A DNA stretch of 64,000 bases from JBCDKH01 sp964388485 (GCA_964388485.1 CAYMAS010000001.1:177339-241338), one strand, 5' to 3'; counted from the stretch's first letter, positions 28,073-37,602 are shown. Program-made: numbers and translations. Notes: generated from the letters alone by a model not told the origin.

Positions 28073-29692
28073 TTAGTCCGTGGGTCGGGTGGACGGTAGA
28101 ACGCTCACGATTCCAAAGTAAACACCCGCACCCAATCCCATCGTCCCGACCAACCTCCCGACCGACCCGACCAGGTCCGCTTCACCCAGCCACTGCACCG
28201 GAAGACAGACCCCCACCATCACGCCCGTCCCCAGCAACATCACCAACACCGGCCGCACGCTCCGCGACAACCCCATCCCGCCGACGCGACGGTCGAGGAG
28301 CCACAGCATCACCAACGACTGAATCGCGAAGCTCGCCAGCGTTCCCACGGGCATGCCAACTTCGCCGTAGCCACACGGCAGGAGCCAGATCAGCGGCAGC
28401 TCGATCGCCAGGTTGATCGCCAGGTTGATCCCTGCCCAGATCAGAGGCAGCCGCGTCTCGTGCAACGCGTAGAACGCACGGTTCAGGATCTGCTGCAAGC
28501 CGAACGCCCAAATCGCCGCCGCGTAGATCGTCACGCTCATCGCCACCAGCCGCGTGTCGTCAGGCGTGAATCGGCCTCTCTCGAAGAGCACCCGCACCGC
28601 GTCCGTCGAAACCAGCATCAACCCCGCACTCGCCGGCAGGCCTATGTAGAGCGCCTGCTCTACGCCGCGACGCAGCGTCTGGCGAAATGCATCGCTCCGC
28701 CCGTCGCCGATCGTCGCCTCCTTCGACAGCCGCGGAAAGATCGCCGTCGCCAAGGCGATCGCGAAGACGCCCAGTGGAAACTGGTAGAGGAATTGCGCCC
28801 AGTTCAACCGTGCCGCCGCCCCGGCGAGCATCGGCGTCAAACCCGCCAATTCCCCGCCCACATCCGCTGCCAGGAAGAACGCGATGCCCTTATCCAGCAA
28901 CACGCCCACCTGCAGAACCGCCGCCGACAACGCCACCGGCAGGCCCAGCCGCACCATCTTCCGCGTCGAATGCGACCAAACCCCGTCTCGCCACCGCAGC
29001 GTGAATCCGCATGCGATCAGCCCCGGCACCAGCACCGCGACCTGCAACACCCCACTGACCAACACCGCCGCCGCGATGACCAGCGTCGCCTTCGACCGAC
29101 CGTCGTCGTCCGACAAGTCGAAGCCGAACCACGTCAGAACGATCGCCGCGATCAGGCACACGTTGAGCACCACGCTCGCCGCCGCCGGGGCACCGAACCG
29201 TTCGCGCACGTTGAGGTAACCGCTCAAGAAGGCCGCCCCGCAGATCAGCACGACGTACGGCAGCATGATCGCCGTCAACGTCAACGCCAGCCGATGATCC
29301 CACCGCTCCACGCCGATCCAGAGCCACCCGAGCAAGGCCGCCTCGCCGACCAGAACGATGCCGATCAGCACCAGGATCAGAAGATTCAGACCTTGGCGGG
29401 CGAAGGTCTCCGCTTCCGCCTGCCGGTCCGAGTCGTGGTGGAGCCGGCCGTAGATCGGAATGAACGCCGCCGACAAGGCGCCCTCGCCGAAGAGCTTGCG
29501 GAACAGGTTCGGGATCGTGAACGCGACCGTGAACGCCGACCAGACCGGCCCGGCTCCGAATGCCGCCGCCGCGATGGCTTCGCGGGCCAGACCCAGCACG
29601 CGCGAGCCGAACGTGATGGCCCCGATGAGTCGGGCGTTGGAGGCGACGGACCGCAAGGGGCCGGTTGTAGAGCAGCCACGGATCGTCGGCAA
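28073..29692 (-). CDS. murJ: Lipid II flippase MurJ (MviN family)
   Basis: 539 residues with about 14 membrane helices. MurJ carries the peptidoglycan precursor lipid II to the outer face of the inner membrane. The family opening is clear: SRVLGLAREAIAAAAFGAG, then TIPNLFRKLFGEGALSAAFIPIYGR, and later LQQILNRAFYALHETRLP. With murD at 9.3 kb this shows a working peptidoglycan pathway. The first 15 residues are poorly conserved, and a start at a nearby in-frame codon is possible. Confidence 0.93.
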   Translation of the reverse strand: MPTIRGCSTTGPLRSVASNARLIGAITFGSRVLGLAREAIAAAAFGAGPVWSAFTVAFTIPNLFRKLFGEGALSAAFIPIYGRLHHDSDRQAEAETFARQGLNLLILVLIGIVLVGEAALLGWLWIGVERWDHRLALTLTAIMLPYVVLICGAAFLSGYLNVRERFGAPAAASVVLNVCLIAAIVLTWFGFDLSDDDGRSKATLVIAAAVLVSGVLQVAVLVPGLIACGFTLRWRDGVWSHSTRKMVRLGLPVALSAAVLQVGVLLDKGIAFFLAADVGGELAGLTPMLAGAAARLNWAQFLYQFPLGVFAIALATAIFPRLSKEATIGDGRSDAFRQTLRRGVEQALYIGLPASAGLMLVSTDAVRVLFERGRFTPDDTRLVAMSVTIYAAAIWAFGLQQILNRAFYALHETRLPLIWAGINLAINLAIELPLIWLLPCGYGEVGMPVGTLASFAIQSLVMLWLLDRRVGGMGLSRSVRPVLVMLLGTGVMVGVCLPVQWLGEADLVGSVGRLVGTMGLGAGVYFGIVSVLPSTRPTD

Positions 29693-29763
29693 GCGGCCGA
29701 CGGTCCCGGAGCGACTACCCCGGAGGCCTTGAACGCATCGTCATCGACGTATCCGGACCTCGC

Positions 29764-30030
29764 TCACCCCAAGGCCCCATCATCCAGCGCGTCCAACAAC
29801 GACACGGGCTCGCCGTGCTTCGACGACAGCTCCGACGCCGCCATCGGCGGGAAGTACGTGCGGTCCGGCGGGATCACGTACGACGCGTAGCACAATGCCG
29901 CCGACGTCATCACGAGCCCGAGGATCACGATGCCGCCGCGGACCATCGTCCTTTCGCTCGGCAAGTCGATCGAATCCATCGCCTGCCAAACGCGGGGCAG
30001 GCGGTTGTGACAAGACAGGTCGTGGTGCAT
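29764..30030 (-). CDS. Small single-span membrane protein, unknown function
   Basis: 88 residues from ATG 30030, which has a very good ribosome site (GGAGGAACCC). One membrane helix (about 32-52, GGIVILGLVMTSAALCYASYV) is followed by a short external tail (IPPDRTYFPPMAASELSS). No family recognised. The strong ribosome site and clean topology argue that it is a real gene. Confidence 0.6.
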   Translation of the reverse strand: MHHDLSCHNRLPRVWQAMDSIDLPSERTMVRGGIVILGLVMTSAALCYASYVIPPDRTYFPPMAASELSSKHGEPVSLLDALDDGALG

Positions 30031-30170
30031 GGGTTCCTCCGTGCCAGCGTGAGACGCCTCGCGCGTCGCTTTACATCGCCCCGCCACAGACGCGACTGTT
30101 GCAGCGGGCCGCAGACTCGGTGCGTCAGCTTGCCGCCGTTTCACGTCCGACGGCACCTAAGCTGCGGGCG

Positions 30171-30818
30171 ATGTGGACTCGCTTCGTCATGCTGTTGTTG
30201 ACCACCGCCTTCGCCAGTGGCTGCGTCGGGCGGTCGACGCTGAAGGAGGACGAGCGGCCGACGAGCCAGCCCGTGGCAGACTTGGGCCAAGGCTACTTCG
30301 ACGAGCGGCTCGAGGCCTTCGTCGTCCCGCCGACTACGTGGGAGCTGGACCCGCCCAAGATCGACGACGAGCGGTCGCATCTGACGTGGCTCAGCCCGAC
30401 GGGCGACACGGCGTACGGCGTCGTCTTCTTCCAGCTGCCGCGGATCGTCGCCTTCGTGCCGGGCGGTGAATTCCTGCACAACCGAGCCGCTGACGGTTAC
30501 ATGGAGGCGCTTCAGGAAGAGACCGGCGAGGCGACCTTGATCGAGAAGCAGTGGGTCGACGAAGAGCAGGCGATGCGGATGGAGGCAGAGGGCGGGCCTT
30601 ACCACATTCGGTCGGTCATGCGGATCCGCGGGCTGACTGGCTGGAGCGTCTACGCGGGAACCCTGCGGGATCGTGAAGTCAACGAGGAGGAGCTTGATCT
30701 GGCGGTTCGGGCTCGTGAGGCGACGCGGGTCGGCATGGACGCCGCCGGGGGTGCCGAAGCGGCTGAACAAGCCATCGCCGGTTCAAGTGAGAAGACTGCA
30801 GAAAATCCCAAAAACTAG
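30171..30818 (+). CDS. Lipoprotein of unknown function
   Basis: 215 residues from ATG 30171. It has a classical lipoprotein signal peptide (MWTRFVMLLLTTAFASGC) with lipobox ASGC, so Cys18 is lipidated. The mature part resembles small periplasmic or outer-membrane proteins with a beta-sheet core (LTWLSPTGDTAYGVVFFQL, YHIRSVMRIRGLTGWSVYAG) and ends in a polar tail. Function unknown. Overlapping longer frames lack a signal peptide and were not chosen. Confidence 0.78.
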   Translation: MWTRFVMLLLTTAFASGCVGRSTLKEDERPTSQPVADLGQGYFDERLEAFVVPPTTWELDPPKIDDERSHLTWLSPTGDTAYGVVFFQLPRIVAFVPGGEFLHNRAADGYMEALQEETGEATLIEKQWVDEEQAMRMEAEGGPYHIRSVMRIRGLTGWSVYAGTLRDREVNEEELDLAVRAREATRVGMDAAGGAEAAEQAIAGSSEKTAENPKN

Positions 30819-30902
30819 CCGCCGGCGGAAACTGGTAGACGAGTGGGTTGTCTGAATCGGCGAACGGGACGACACTCCGTTGTCTCACGAAAGGAGCACG
30901 TC

Positions 30903-31511
30903 ATGCTCAAAGTCACATCAATGCTTGCCGTACTTTCTCTGGGCATAGGCGGCGTCGCCGGCTCAGCCTTCGCCGACCGAAGCGACCTGCGCGACCGCGA
31001 CGAGCGACGTCGCGAGATCCTGCGACGCGACGACTTCCAGCAGCCCCGGCACCAGAGTGCCCGCGACCGCTTCCTCGCCGACCGGCGGGGCGAACGCGTT
31101 TCCCGCGTCGTTCGCATCGACGACGATCGCCGGTTTGATCGTGATCGATATGATCGCCATCGATACGTTCAGCGGGACTACCGCGGCTACGACCGGTCGC
31201 CGCGACGGATCGTCCGCCGATCCACCGTGCTTCCGGCGTGCGGCAGGAGCTTGTGCGTCGACCGCTGCGGGTGCGTCACGCGTCGGCCGATCGTCCGCCA
31301 GCGGGTTCGCGACCGCGTTTACGTCCGTCCGACGTTTCACGAACCTCGAGGGTACTATCACGACCGCCGCGTGTACCGAACCCCGAGGTTTGCGCCCTCC
31401 TATCGGTACCGCCCCGTCCGAGATCTGTACCGCTATGACGCCGGCTGCTACCGACCGTTCGTCCGCAGCCGCTACGTCCGCCCGGGGCTTTCGATCGGCT
31501 TGACCTTCTAG
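30903..31511 (+). CDS. Secreted, extremely basic Arg/Tyr/Asp-rich protein
   Basis: 202 residues from ATG 30903, with ribosome site AAAGGAG. A signal peptide (MLKVTSMLAVLSLGIGGVAG...SAFA) leads into a low-complexity body very rich in Arg, Asp and Tyr (DRDRYDRHRYVQRDYRGYDR). There are a few cysteines in the middle (LPACGRSLCVDRCGCVTRR), perhaps disulfide bonded, and the protein ends LSIGLTF. It could bind polyanions such as extracellular DNA or acidic polysaccharide in the matrix; this is inference from charge only. No known family recognised. Confidence 0.72.
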   Translation: MLKVTSMLAVLSLGIGGVAGSAFADRSDLRDRDERRREILRRDDFQQPRHQSARDRFLADRRGERVSRVVRIDDDRRFDRDRYDRHRYVQRDYRGYDRSPRRIVRRSTVLPACGRSLCVDRCGCVTRRPIVRQRVRDRVYVRPTFHEPRGYYHDRRVYRTPRFAPSYRYRPVRDLYRYDAGCYRPFVRSRYVRPGLSIGLTF

Positions 31512-31544
31512 CCGCCGGTCTTGCGACTCGGCCTCAGCCGACGG

Positions 31545-32777
31545 ATGATCGACCCGATGCCGTCCGACAACAAAGCCCAACCCGCCGACGCGGAGCCTAA
31601 GCGGCTCCGCGTCGTGCATGTCATTACCCGCATGATCGTCGGCGGTGCGCAGGAGAACACGCTTCTCAGCTGCGAAGGTCAGCACGACCGCGGGCACGAA
31701 GTGACGCTGCTGGCGGGGCCGACGGAGGGTCCGGAGGGCTCGCTGGTCGAGCGTGCAAGTCGTTACGGGTACAGGTTTAGCGAGATACCGAGCCTCCGCC
31801 GCAGCATCCTGCCGCGGAAGGATTGGGCGACGTACCACGACCTGCGGCAGCGACTGCGTGACCTCAAGCCGGATGTCGTGCACACGCACAGCTCCAAGGC
31901 CGGCATCCTCGGCAGGCTTGCGGCGTGGGACGAAGGGGTGCCGCACGTCGTCCACACGGTGCACGGCCTCTCCTTTACCGCGAGCACTCGGCGGATCATC
32001 AACCGCGCTTACGTGCAGCTAGAGCGTTATGCAGCAACGAGATGCCACACCATCATCGGGGTCGCGGACGCGATGAATCGGCAGATGCTCGCCCACCAGA
32101 TCGGCCGGCCCGAGCAGTACGAAACGGTCTACAGCGGCATGGAGATCGAGCACTTCCTAGCACCGGACGAGCCGCGGGACGTTGTCCGACAACGACTTGG
32201 ACTGGCGGAACGGCACGTCGCCGTCGCGACGGTCGCGCGGCTGTTCGACCTGAAGGGGCACGACGACCTGCTGGATCATGCCGACGCCATGTGCAAGCAG
32301 AACAGGGACTTACGGTTCGTATGGGTCGGAGACGGAGCGCTTCGAGGACGGTTCGAGCAGCGGATCGAGGCGATGGGGTTGGCGGACCGGTTCATCCTCG
32401 TCGGCTTGGTGCCGCCCGAGGAGGTGGCGAAGTACGTGACCGCGTGTGACGTGCTGGCGCATCCCTCACGCCGAGAAGGACTTGCGCGTGCCTTGCCACA
32501 GGGCCAGCTCGCCGGGTTGCCCGTCGTCTGCTACGAGATCGACGGCAATGCGGAGGGGTTGGAAGACGGGCGGACCGGCTTTACCGTGAAGCCGTTCGAA
32601 ACTAAGTCGTTTACGGGCAAACTCTTAGAGCTTGCCGGCGATTCGGCGAAGCGGGAGACGATGGGTCGAGTCGGGCGTGACTTTGCCAGGAGTCGCTTCG
32701 CGTCAGAGACGATGGTCGACCGGCTCGAGGAGGTCTACCGCCGCGACGTCGCTCCGCCGGACCGCCAGTCGTCGTAG
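31545..32777 (+). CDS. Glycosyltransferase family 4 protein
   Basis: 410 residues from ATG 31545; ATG 31557 is equally possible. GT-B fold retaining glycosyltransferase: the glycine-rich acceptor loop RMIVGGAQENTLL, then VVHTHSSKAGILGRLAA and HTVHGLSF, the donor half with VGDGALR and VPPEEVAKYVTACDVLAHPSRREGLARALPQGQLAGLPVV split around the conserved E in SRREGLAR. It would add a sugar from a nucleotide donor to a surface glycan. The 3' end overlaps the converging PPIase gene by 43 bases. Sugar and acceptor unknown. Confidence 0.88.
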   Translation: MIDPMPSDNKAQPADAEPKRLRVVHVITRMIVGGAQENTLLSCEGQHDRGHEVTLLAGPTEGPEGSLVERASRYGYRFSEIPSLRRSILPRKDWATYHDLRQRLRDLKPDVVHTHSSKAGILGRLAAWDEGVPHVVHTVHGLSFTASTRRIINRAYVQLERYAATRCHTIIGVADAMNRQMLAHQIGRPEQYETVYSGMEIEHFLAPDEPRDVVRQRLGLAERHVAVATVARLFDLKGHDDLLDHADAMCKQNRDLRFVWVGDGALRGRFEQRIEAMGLADRFILVGLVPPEEVAKYVTACDVLAHPSRREGLARALPQGQLAGLPVVCYEIDGNAEGLEDGRTGFTVKPFETKSFTGKLLELAGDSAKRETMGRVGRDFARSRFASETMVDRLEEVYRRDVAPPDRQSS

Positions 32778-34036
32778 GACTGCATCATCACTTCTAAAGC
32801 TGTCTGCAGCATGAGGTTCTGTTCCTCTGGCGTCGGGCCGTCGATACGGGCGAGCTCGACGGCGAAGTATTCTTCCATGAGCCTGGCCTGCTCAGCATTG
32901 GCCATCTCGTTGGCCAGGCGTCGCTGCACCTCGCTGAACGGGAGCGTTCGCGGGACGGACTTTTCGTCGACTCGCACGATGTAGAAGACTGGCGACGTCT
33001 CGGCGTCGACGGTGACGATCGGGCCGACCTGACCCTCCTCCGTCGCCCAAGCGGCCTCGTCGACAGGCTTGATAGCGAAGCTGTCGGGAGCCAGCGGCAG
33101 CAGCCACTCCGGGGGACGCCCCCCGCGCTCGGCGTAGCCGTCGTTGTCGCTGTGGAGACGGGCTAGTTCGGCAAAGTCCTCGCCGGCTAAAGCCTTCTGG
33201 TGTATCAGCTTGGCCCGCTCCTCGGCGACTTTGACTGCGATTTCGTCTTGCGACTCGGGACGAATCTCGATGAGCGAAAAGACGATCTCACCCGGCACGT
33301 CCATTTCACCGGCAGCCGCCCGACGCTCGTATTCTTCGCGTAGCTGCTCGACGCCGGGGCGGATTCGTGGCGCAACGTGTTTCTGGACAAAGGTTTGGCT
33401 CAGACGGCGGCGGTACTCGTCTTCGCCAAGCTCTTCCAGCGTGAGCCCGAACTGCTCGCGAGCCGCACGCCTCGCCGTTGCTTCACTGCCGCCGTGGTTG
33501 GTGATGAAGTTCTTACGCCACAACGTCGTAAGGATCTGAGCCTGCTGCCGCTCGAAGCTGCTGATGTTCCGCTCGAAGACGCTCAGGAGCACCTTGTCGC
33601 GCAGCCGGTCCGACAGCTCACGCTGCAAGATGTTGATCGCTTCCCGCTGGAAGCGGATTGGATCCATCCGCAACGCCATTGCTCGCAATTGGTTACGTCG
33701 GGCGTCAATGACCTCGTCGGTGTAGATGGCCTGGCCGTTAACTTCGCTGAGGACGCCGCCGATGGTGCGGTAGGTGACCTCCTCGTCGGCTGCATCGCGT
33801 TGGCTGACACCACCTTCGGGCAGCTCGGCACCGGCGGGGGAGAGGGGGGCTTCGATCGGGTCCGTGCCGACATCCTGAATGGTCCGCGGATCCGGATCGC
33901 CGGCGTCATCGATGCCGCGGTCGACGGCTTGACTCTCCATGGGCGGGGGCCCGATCTGGACATCGGAGCAGCCGACGGCGAGGGTGGCCGTCAGTAAGGC
34001 GTTGGCTGTCAGGAGGCGGCGGGAGGTTGGGGACAC
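32735..34036 (-). CDS. Lipoprotein with parvulin-type peptidyl-prolyl isomerase domain (SurA/PrsA-like)
   Basis: 433 residues from GTG 34036, chosen because it opens a lipoprotein signal peptide (VSPTSRRLLTANALLTATLAVGC) with lipobox AVGC. A chaperone-like helical region follows (VNGQAIYTDEVIDARRNQLRAMA...), then a parvulin domain with HSDNDGYAERGGRPPEWLL and GQVGPIV. It is probably anchored in the envelope and helps exported proteins fold. Upstream frames reading to 34714 lie opposite the metallophosphoesterase and are not supported. Divergent from the phosphoesterase, converging on the GT4 gene. Confidence 0.82.
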   Translation of the reverse strand: MSPTSRRLLTANALLTATLAVGCSDVQIGPPPMESQAVDRGIDDAGDPDPRTIQDVGTDPIEAPLSPAGAELPEGGVSQRDAADEEVTYRTIGGVLSEVNGQAIYTDEVIDARRNQLRAMALRMDPIRFQREAINILQRELSDRLRDKVLLSVFERNISSFERQQAQILTTLWRKNFITNHGGSEATARRAAREQFGLTLEELGEDEYRRRLSQTFVQKHVAPRIRPGVEQLREEYERRAAAGEMDVPGEIVFSLIEIRPESQDEIAVKVAEERAKLIHQKALAGEDFAELARLHSDNDGYAERGGRPPEWLLPLAPDSFAIKPVDEAAWATEEGQVGPIVTVDAETSPVFYIVRVDEKSVPRTLPFSEVQRRLANEMANAEQARLMEEYFAVELARIDGPTPEEQNLMLQTALEVMMQSYDDWRSGGATSRR

Positions 34037-34135
34037 GTTGCATGTTATCGGCCTGAAGTTGGTCGCGTCGCGAAGATCGACCTCGAGCGGATTTCCACCG
34101 CCCCCGCAGCGGAACCGCGTTGCTAAGACAGTCGC

Positions 34136-35050
34136 GTGAGGCACGTGGTCCAGATCAGCGACATCCACTTCGGAGCAGATGATCCCAAAGCCGTCGCGGC
34201 GTTGCGGGAGGACCTTTTGGCGACGCCGTACGACCTGCTCATCGTCAGCGGCGACTTCACGCAACGTGCACGGCCTCAACAGTTTGCGGCGGCGATGGAC
34301 TTCCTCGCCGACCTGCCGGAGCCGCACCTTTACGTGCCTGGCAATCACGACATCCCGCTCCACAACTGGTGGCTTCGCTTCTTTGCGACGACCAGGCGTT
34401 ACCGCAAGGGCGTGACTCAGGACCTGCGGCCTGTCTTCAGCGACGACCAGCTGCTCGTGATCGGACTCAACACCGCCCGACCCTTCAGCAAGTCGTGGCA
34501 GGGCTTCTGGAAGGACGGCCGGGTCTCGGCGGACCAGCTGCTCGACGTCCACCTTGCCGTCGCGGAAGCGTCGGACGATGTCTTCAAGATTCTCGTTACG
34601 CATCACCCGTTCCTGCCCCCGCCGGATGCTCGGGAGCACGGGGCGATCGAGATGGAGGGCGTGGCGGAAGAGTCGCAGGTCAGGCCGCGGAAGCGGGATC
34701 CGCGGGTCGTTCACGGAAGCCAGCGGGCTCTGCGATCGTTGGAAGCTGTTGGCGTGGAACTACTTCTGGCCGGGCACCTGCACATGAATTACGCCGGCGA
34801 CGTCCGAACGCACCACGAGAGCGTGACCCGCAGCATCCTGAGCGTCCAAGCCGGCACCGCCTGCAGCCACCGGCGCCGCGGCGAACCCAACGCGTACAAC
34901 CGCATGACCATCGAGACGCCGAAGCACGATGGCGTCGAGCGAGAGCGGCTGCGGCTGGAAGTCCGTACCTTGGAACGCGATACGTTCGGCACCGGCCGGA
35001 CCATGACGTTTGAAAAGCACGACCACGGTTGGCAAGGCAACCCAGCGTAG
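34136..35050 (+). CDS. Metallophosphoesterase
   Basis: 304 residues, GTG start. All five calcineurin-like motifs are present: D9-x-H11, G-D40, G69-N-H-D72, HHP and GHLH. It would hydrolyse a phosphoester with a two-metal centre in the cytoplasm; there is no signal peptide. In this family related proteins act on cyclic nucleotides or UDP-diacylglucosamine (LpxH), but LpxH-specific residues cannot be confirmed. The next gene begins nine bases downstream, suggesting coexpression. Confidence 0.85.
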   Translation: MRHVVQISDIHFGADDPKAVAALREDLLATPYDLLIVSGDFTQRARPQQFAAAMDFLADLPEPHLYVPGNHDIPLHNWWLRFFATTRRYRKGVTQDLRPVFSDDQLLVIGLNTARPFSKSWQGFWKDGRVSADQLLDVHLAVAEASDDVFKILVTHHPFLPPPDAREHGAIEMEGVAEESQVRPRKRDPRVVHGSQRALRSLEAVGVELLLAGHLHMNYAGDVRTHHESVTRSILSVQAGTACSHRRRGEPNAYNRMTIETPKHDGVERERLRLEVRTLERDTFGTGRTMTFEKHDHGWQGNPA

Positions 35051-35058
35051 CGTCAGCG

Positions 35059-36099
35059 GTGAGCCAGGAATCGACCGACGCACCGATGCCCGTCGCCGTC
35101 GTTGGTTGTGGCCGAATGGGCCGGCTGCACGCGCGGGTCTACAGCGAGATGCCCCGCGTCCGGCTCGTGGGCGTCTACGATTCGGACCCCGATGTCGCCC
35201 GAAGTACGGCCGAGACTTATGACACGCAAGCACTTGTGTCGGCGGAAGAGGTCCTGAAGTCGGGAGCCAAAGCCGTTACGGTGGCGGTGCCGACGACGCA
35301 TCACCTCGTCGCCGCCGAGCCGATGTTGCTGGCGGGTATGGCGTGTTTGGTGGAGAAGCCTCTTGCGGCCGACGCGGCAACGGGGCGTCGGCTGGTCGAA
35401 TCGGCCAAAGCCGGCCAGGCCGTTCTACAGGTCGGGCACATCGAACGCTTCAACCCGGCCGTGCGATCCTTGGCGAAGCTGGACATCGAGCCGCGGTACA
35501 TCGAAGTCGTTCGCATCAGTCCGTTCCCGTTCCGCTCGATCGACGTCGGCGTGGTGCTGGACGTCATGATCCACGACATCGACATTGTCCTGAGCCTCGC
35601 TCGGAGCGAGGTGGTGGACGTCCAGGCGCACGGCGTCGCGGTGGTCGGTGGCGGGATCGACAAACCGGCCGAGGACGTCTGCAACGCTCGTCTCACCTTC
35701 GCCAACGGCTGCGTCGCCACACTCACCGCATCACGCCTCGCGATGAAGACGGAGCGAAAACTTCGCATCTTCAGCTCCGACACCTACGTTTCCCTTGATT
35801 ATCAAAAGAAAGCCGGCATCGCGGTGCAGAAGACAGGCAACCTCGACCTGCTTCGGGACACCATTGGCCGCATCCGCTCCGGCGAGATCACGGACATGGC
35901 GTCTTTGGACTACAAGTCGTTGTTGAGCGTGGATCAACTCGTGATCGACGACGTCGAGCCCCTTCGGTCGCAGCTGGAGGCGTTCGTCGATGCTGCTCAA
36001 GGCAAGACACCGCCGGTCGTTCCCGGCGAAGCGGGTCTGGCCGCGGTCGAGGTCGCGGAGCGAATTGCGGGTGCGATCGACCCGCAGTCAACGCTTTGA
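35059..36099 (+). CDS. Gfo/Idh/MocA family NAD(P)-dependent oxidoreductase
   Basis: 346 residues from GTG 35059. The N-terminal Rossmann fold is VAVVGCGRMGRLHARVYSE; the conserved EKP lysine is in CLVEKPLA, and the C-terminal domain has VGHIERFNPAVRSL and IHDIDIVLSLAR with the catalytic His-Asp. It oxidises a sugar or sugar-nucleotide hydroxyl. The VGHIERFNPAV segment resembles UDP-GlcNAc 3-dehydrogenases that work in lipid A variants, which would fit the preceding phosphoesterase, but this is only suggestive. Confidence 0.83.
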   Translation: MSQESTDAPMPVAVVGCGRMGRLHARVYSEMPRVRLVGVYDSDPDVARSTAETYDTQALVSAEEVLKSGAKAVTVAVPTTHHLVAAEPMLLAGMACLVEKPLAADAATGRRLVESAKAGQAVLQVGHIERFNPAVRSLAKLDIEPRYIEVVRISPFPFRSIDVGVVLDVMIHDIDIVLSLARSEVVDVQAHGVAVVGGGIDKPAEDVCNARLTFANGCVATLTASRLAMKTERKLRIFSSDTYVSLDYQKKAGIAVQKTGNLDLLRDTIGRIRSGEITDMASLDYKSLLSVDQLVIDDVEPLRSQLEAFVDAAQGKTPPVVPGEAGLAAVEVAERIAGAIDPQSTL

Positions 36100-36120
36100 C
36101 GGCTTATGCTCCCTTGCGTC

Positions 36121-36193
36121 GGGCCTGTAGCTCAATGGTCAGAGCAGGGGTCTCATAAACCCTTGGTTCCGGGTTCGAATCCCGGCGGGCCCA
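36121..36193 (+). tRNA. tRNA with CAU anticodon (Met elongator or lysidine-type Ile2)
   Basis: 73 bases, a good cloverleaf. Acceptor GGGCCTG / CGGGCCC with discriminator A, D-arm AGCTCAATGGTCAGAGC, anticodon stem GGGGT/ACCCT around loop CTCATAA, T-arm GGTTCGAATCC. The CCA end is not encoded. The G1-C72 pair and TAGCTC show it is not the initiator. The CTTGGT variable region looks like Ile2 tRNAs modified by TilS, so identity remains open. Confidence 0.93.
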
Positions 36194-36219
36194 TCCGTTT
36201 GGCCGTACGCTGAGGATGG

Positions 36220-37602
36220 ATGATCGCACCCGCCGAGACGCCCCCGGAGCGACACGCGGCGGTGCCGGCGCATCGGCGTGTGGGCAAGCCATTTAAACGT
36301 GATCCACGCGTCGCGCGCGTCCGGCCGGGGCTCGACTTCTCGGTCACCGGGCTCGTCTACTGCACGATGATGATGTTCCTGGGCTTGGCAGCGATCAACT
36401 CGCAGGCGCCGCTGCTCTTCGGCGTCTTCGGGCTGATGGTCGGCGTGCTGCTGGCGAGCGGCGTCATCAGCCGATGGGTGCTGCGAGGCGTTTTGATCGA
36501 ACGCAAACCGCCCGGCTCCTCGCAGGCGGGGCAGGTTACGCAGATCCGATATCGGGTCGACAATCGCAAGACCTTCTGGCCGACGTTCAGCCTGACGGTG
36601 GCCGAGCTCGACGTCGGCGGACGCGGCGGGGCGTTTGATCGTCAGCCGCACGCGTATCTGCTCCACGTCGCCAGCGGCATGACGGCGGAGATTGCGGCGG
36701 ACGTGGTGCCGTTGCGTCGTGGCTGGGTGCAGCTCGAGCGGTTCCAGTTGTCGACGAGCTTTCCGTTCGGCTTCATCAAACGAGCGGTCGTGCGAACGCG
36801 GGAGGACCGGCTGCTCGTCGGACCCCCGAGAGCGGCGTTGGATACTGCGTCTCTGGATCGATTCCTGTCCGCCGACAGCACCGGCCTGAACCAGCAACCA
36901 CGGGCGGGAGGAAACGACGAGTTGTTCGGCATTCGCGAGTACCGCCAGGGCGACTCGCCGCGGACGATTCACTGGCGACGCAGCGCACGAACAGCGATGA
37001 TCCCGCGAGGTCAGACGGCGACGCCGAATCTGGTGGTGAAGCAGATGCACCGCGTCTCGCCGCCGCGGCTGGTGATCGTGCCGGACACGCGGGCACGATC
37101 CGACGATGCCGAAGAGCTGGGCCGGGTCGAAAAAAATCTGGCCGTGGCGGCGACGCTGATCGCAGGTGCGGCGGACCGGAACCTGATGGTCGGTCTCGTT
37201 ATCGCGGGAACTCAGAAACGGGAGTTTCGCCCGGAACGCGGCAAACAGCACCGGCGTGACTTGCTGCAGGCTATCGCCGAGGCGGTGGTCGACGTGGACC
37301 CGAACGCGGCGGTGAGCGATCTGCCGGCGGCGGCGTCCCGATTCGTCGTCGGCGACACGACCGGTGTGATCGTGACGCACGATGGACAGGCGACTTCACT
37401 CGACCTGTCCGCACGAACTACGAGCAACTTCCAGACGATCGACGTGGAAAACCCGTCGTTGCAGCAGCTCATGCGTTTTGCCGACGGCATCGACTGGTCG
37501 AGCCTCGCTCATCCGATGAGCCCGGAGGTGGCACCGAGCGGGTCGTGGATGCCGAGCTTCCTGAGCCGAAGCAGGAAGGCGGCCGATGTTCCCGCGGCGT
37601 GA
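36220..37602 (+). CDS. DUF58 domain membrane protein
   Basis: 460 residues. Two membrane helices near the N-terminus (about 44-60 and 66-85, LLFGVFGLMVGVLLASGV), a beta-rich domain, then the DUF58 core: a conserved GIREYRQGDSPRTIHWRRSAR (residues about 239-259, split here at GDSPRTIHW). The following region has a vWA-like fold without full MIDAS. DUF58 proteins are partners of MoxR ATPases and vWA proteins in assembling or activating envelope complexes; moxR (54.2 kb) and a vWA gene (7.4 kb) are present but not linked. Its last 17 bases overlap the endonuclease V gene. Confidence 0.85.
   Translation: MIAPAETPPERHAAVPAHRRVGKPFKRDPRVARVRPGLDFSVTGLVYCTMMMFLGLAAINSQAPLLFGVFGLMVGVLLASGVISRWVLRGVLIERKPPGSSQAGQVTQIRYRVDNRKTFWPTFSLTVAELDVGGRGGAFDRQPHAYLLHVASGMTAEIAADVVPLRRGWVQLERFQLSTSFPFGFIKRAVVRTREDRLLVGPPRAALDTASLDRFLSADSTGLNQQPRAGGNDELFGIREYRQGDSPRTIHWRRSARTAMIPRGQTATPNLVVKQMHRVSPPRLVIVPDTRARSDDAEELGRVEKNLAVAATLIAGAADRNLMVGLVIAGTQKREFRPERGKQHRRDLLQAIAEAVVDVDPNAAVSDLPAAASRFVVGDTTGVIVTHDGQATSLDLSARTTSNFQTIDVENPSLQQLMRFADGIDWSSLAHPMSPEVAPSGSWMPSFLSRSRKAADVPAA

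Noticed and set aside
28460..29890. 476-codon plus-strand frame opposite murJ
   Set aside because: His/Arg/Gln-rich shadow of murJ.
29895..30170. Longer start for the lipoprotein gene
   Set aside because: The extension destroys the lipoprotein signal peptide, and ATG 30171 gives a textbook lipobox.
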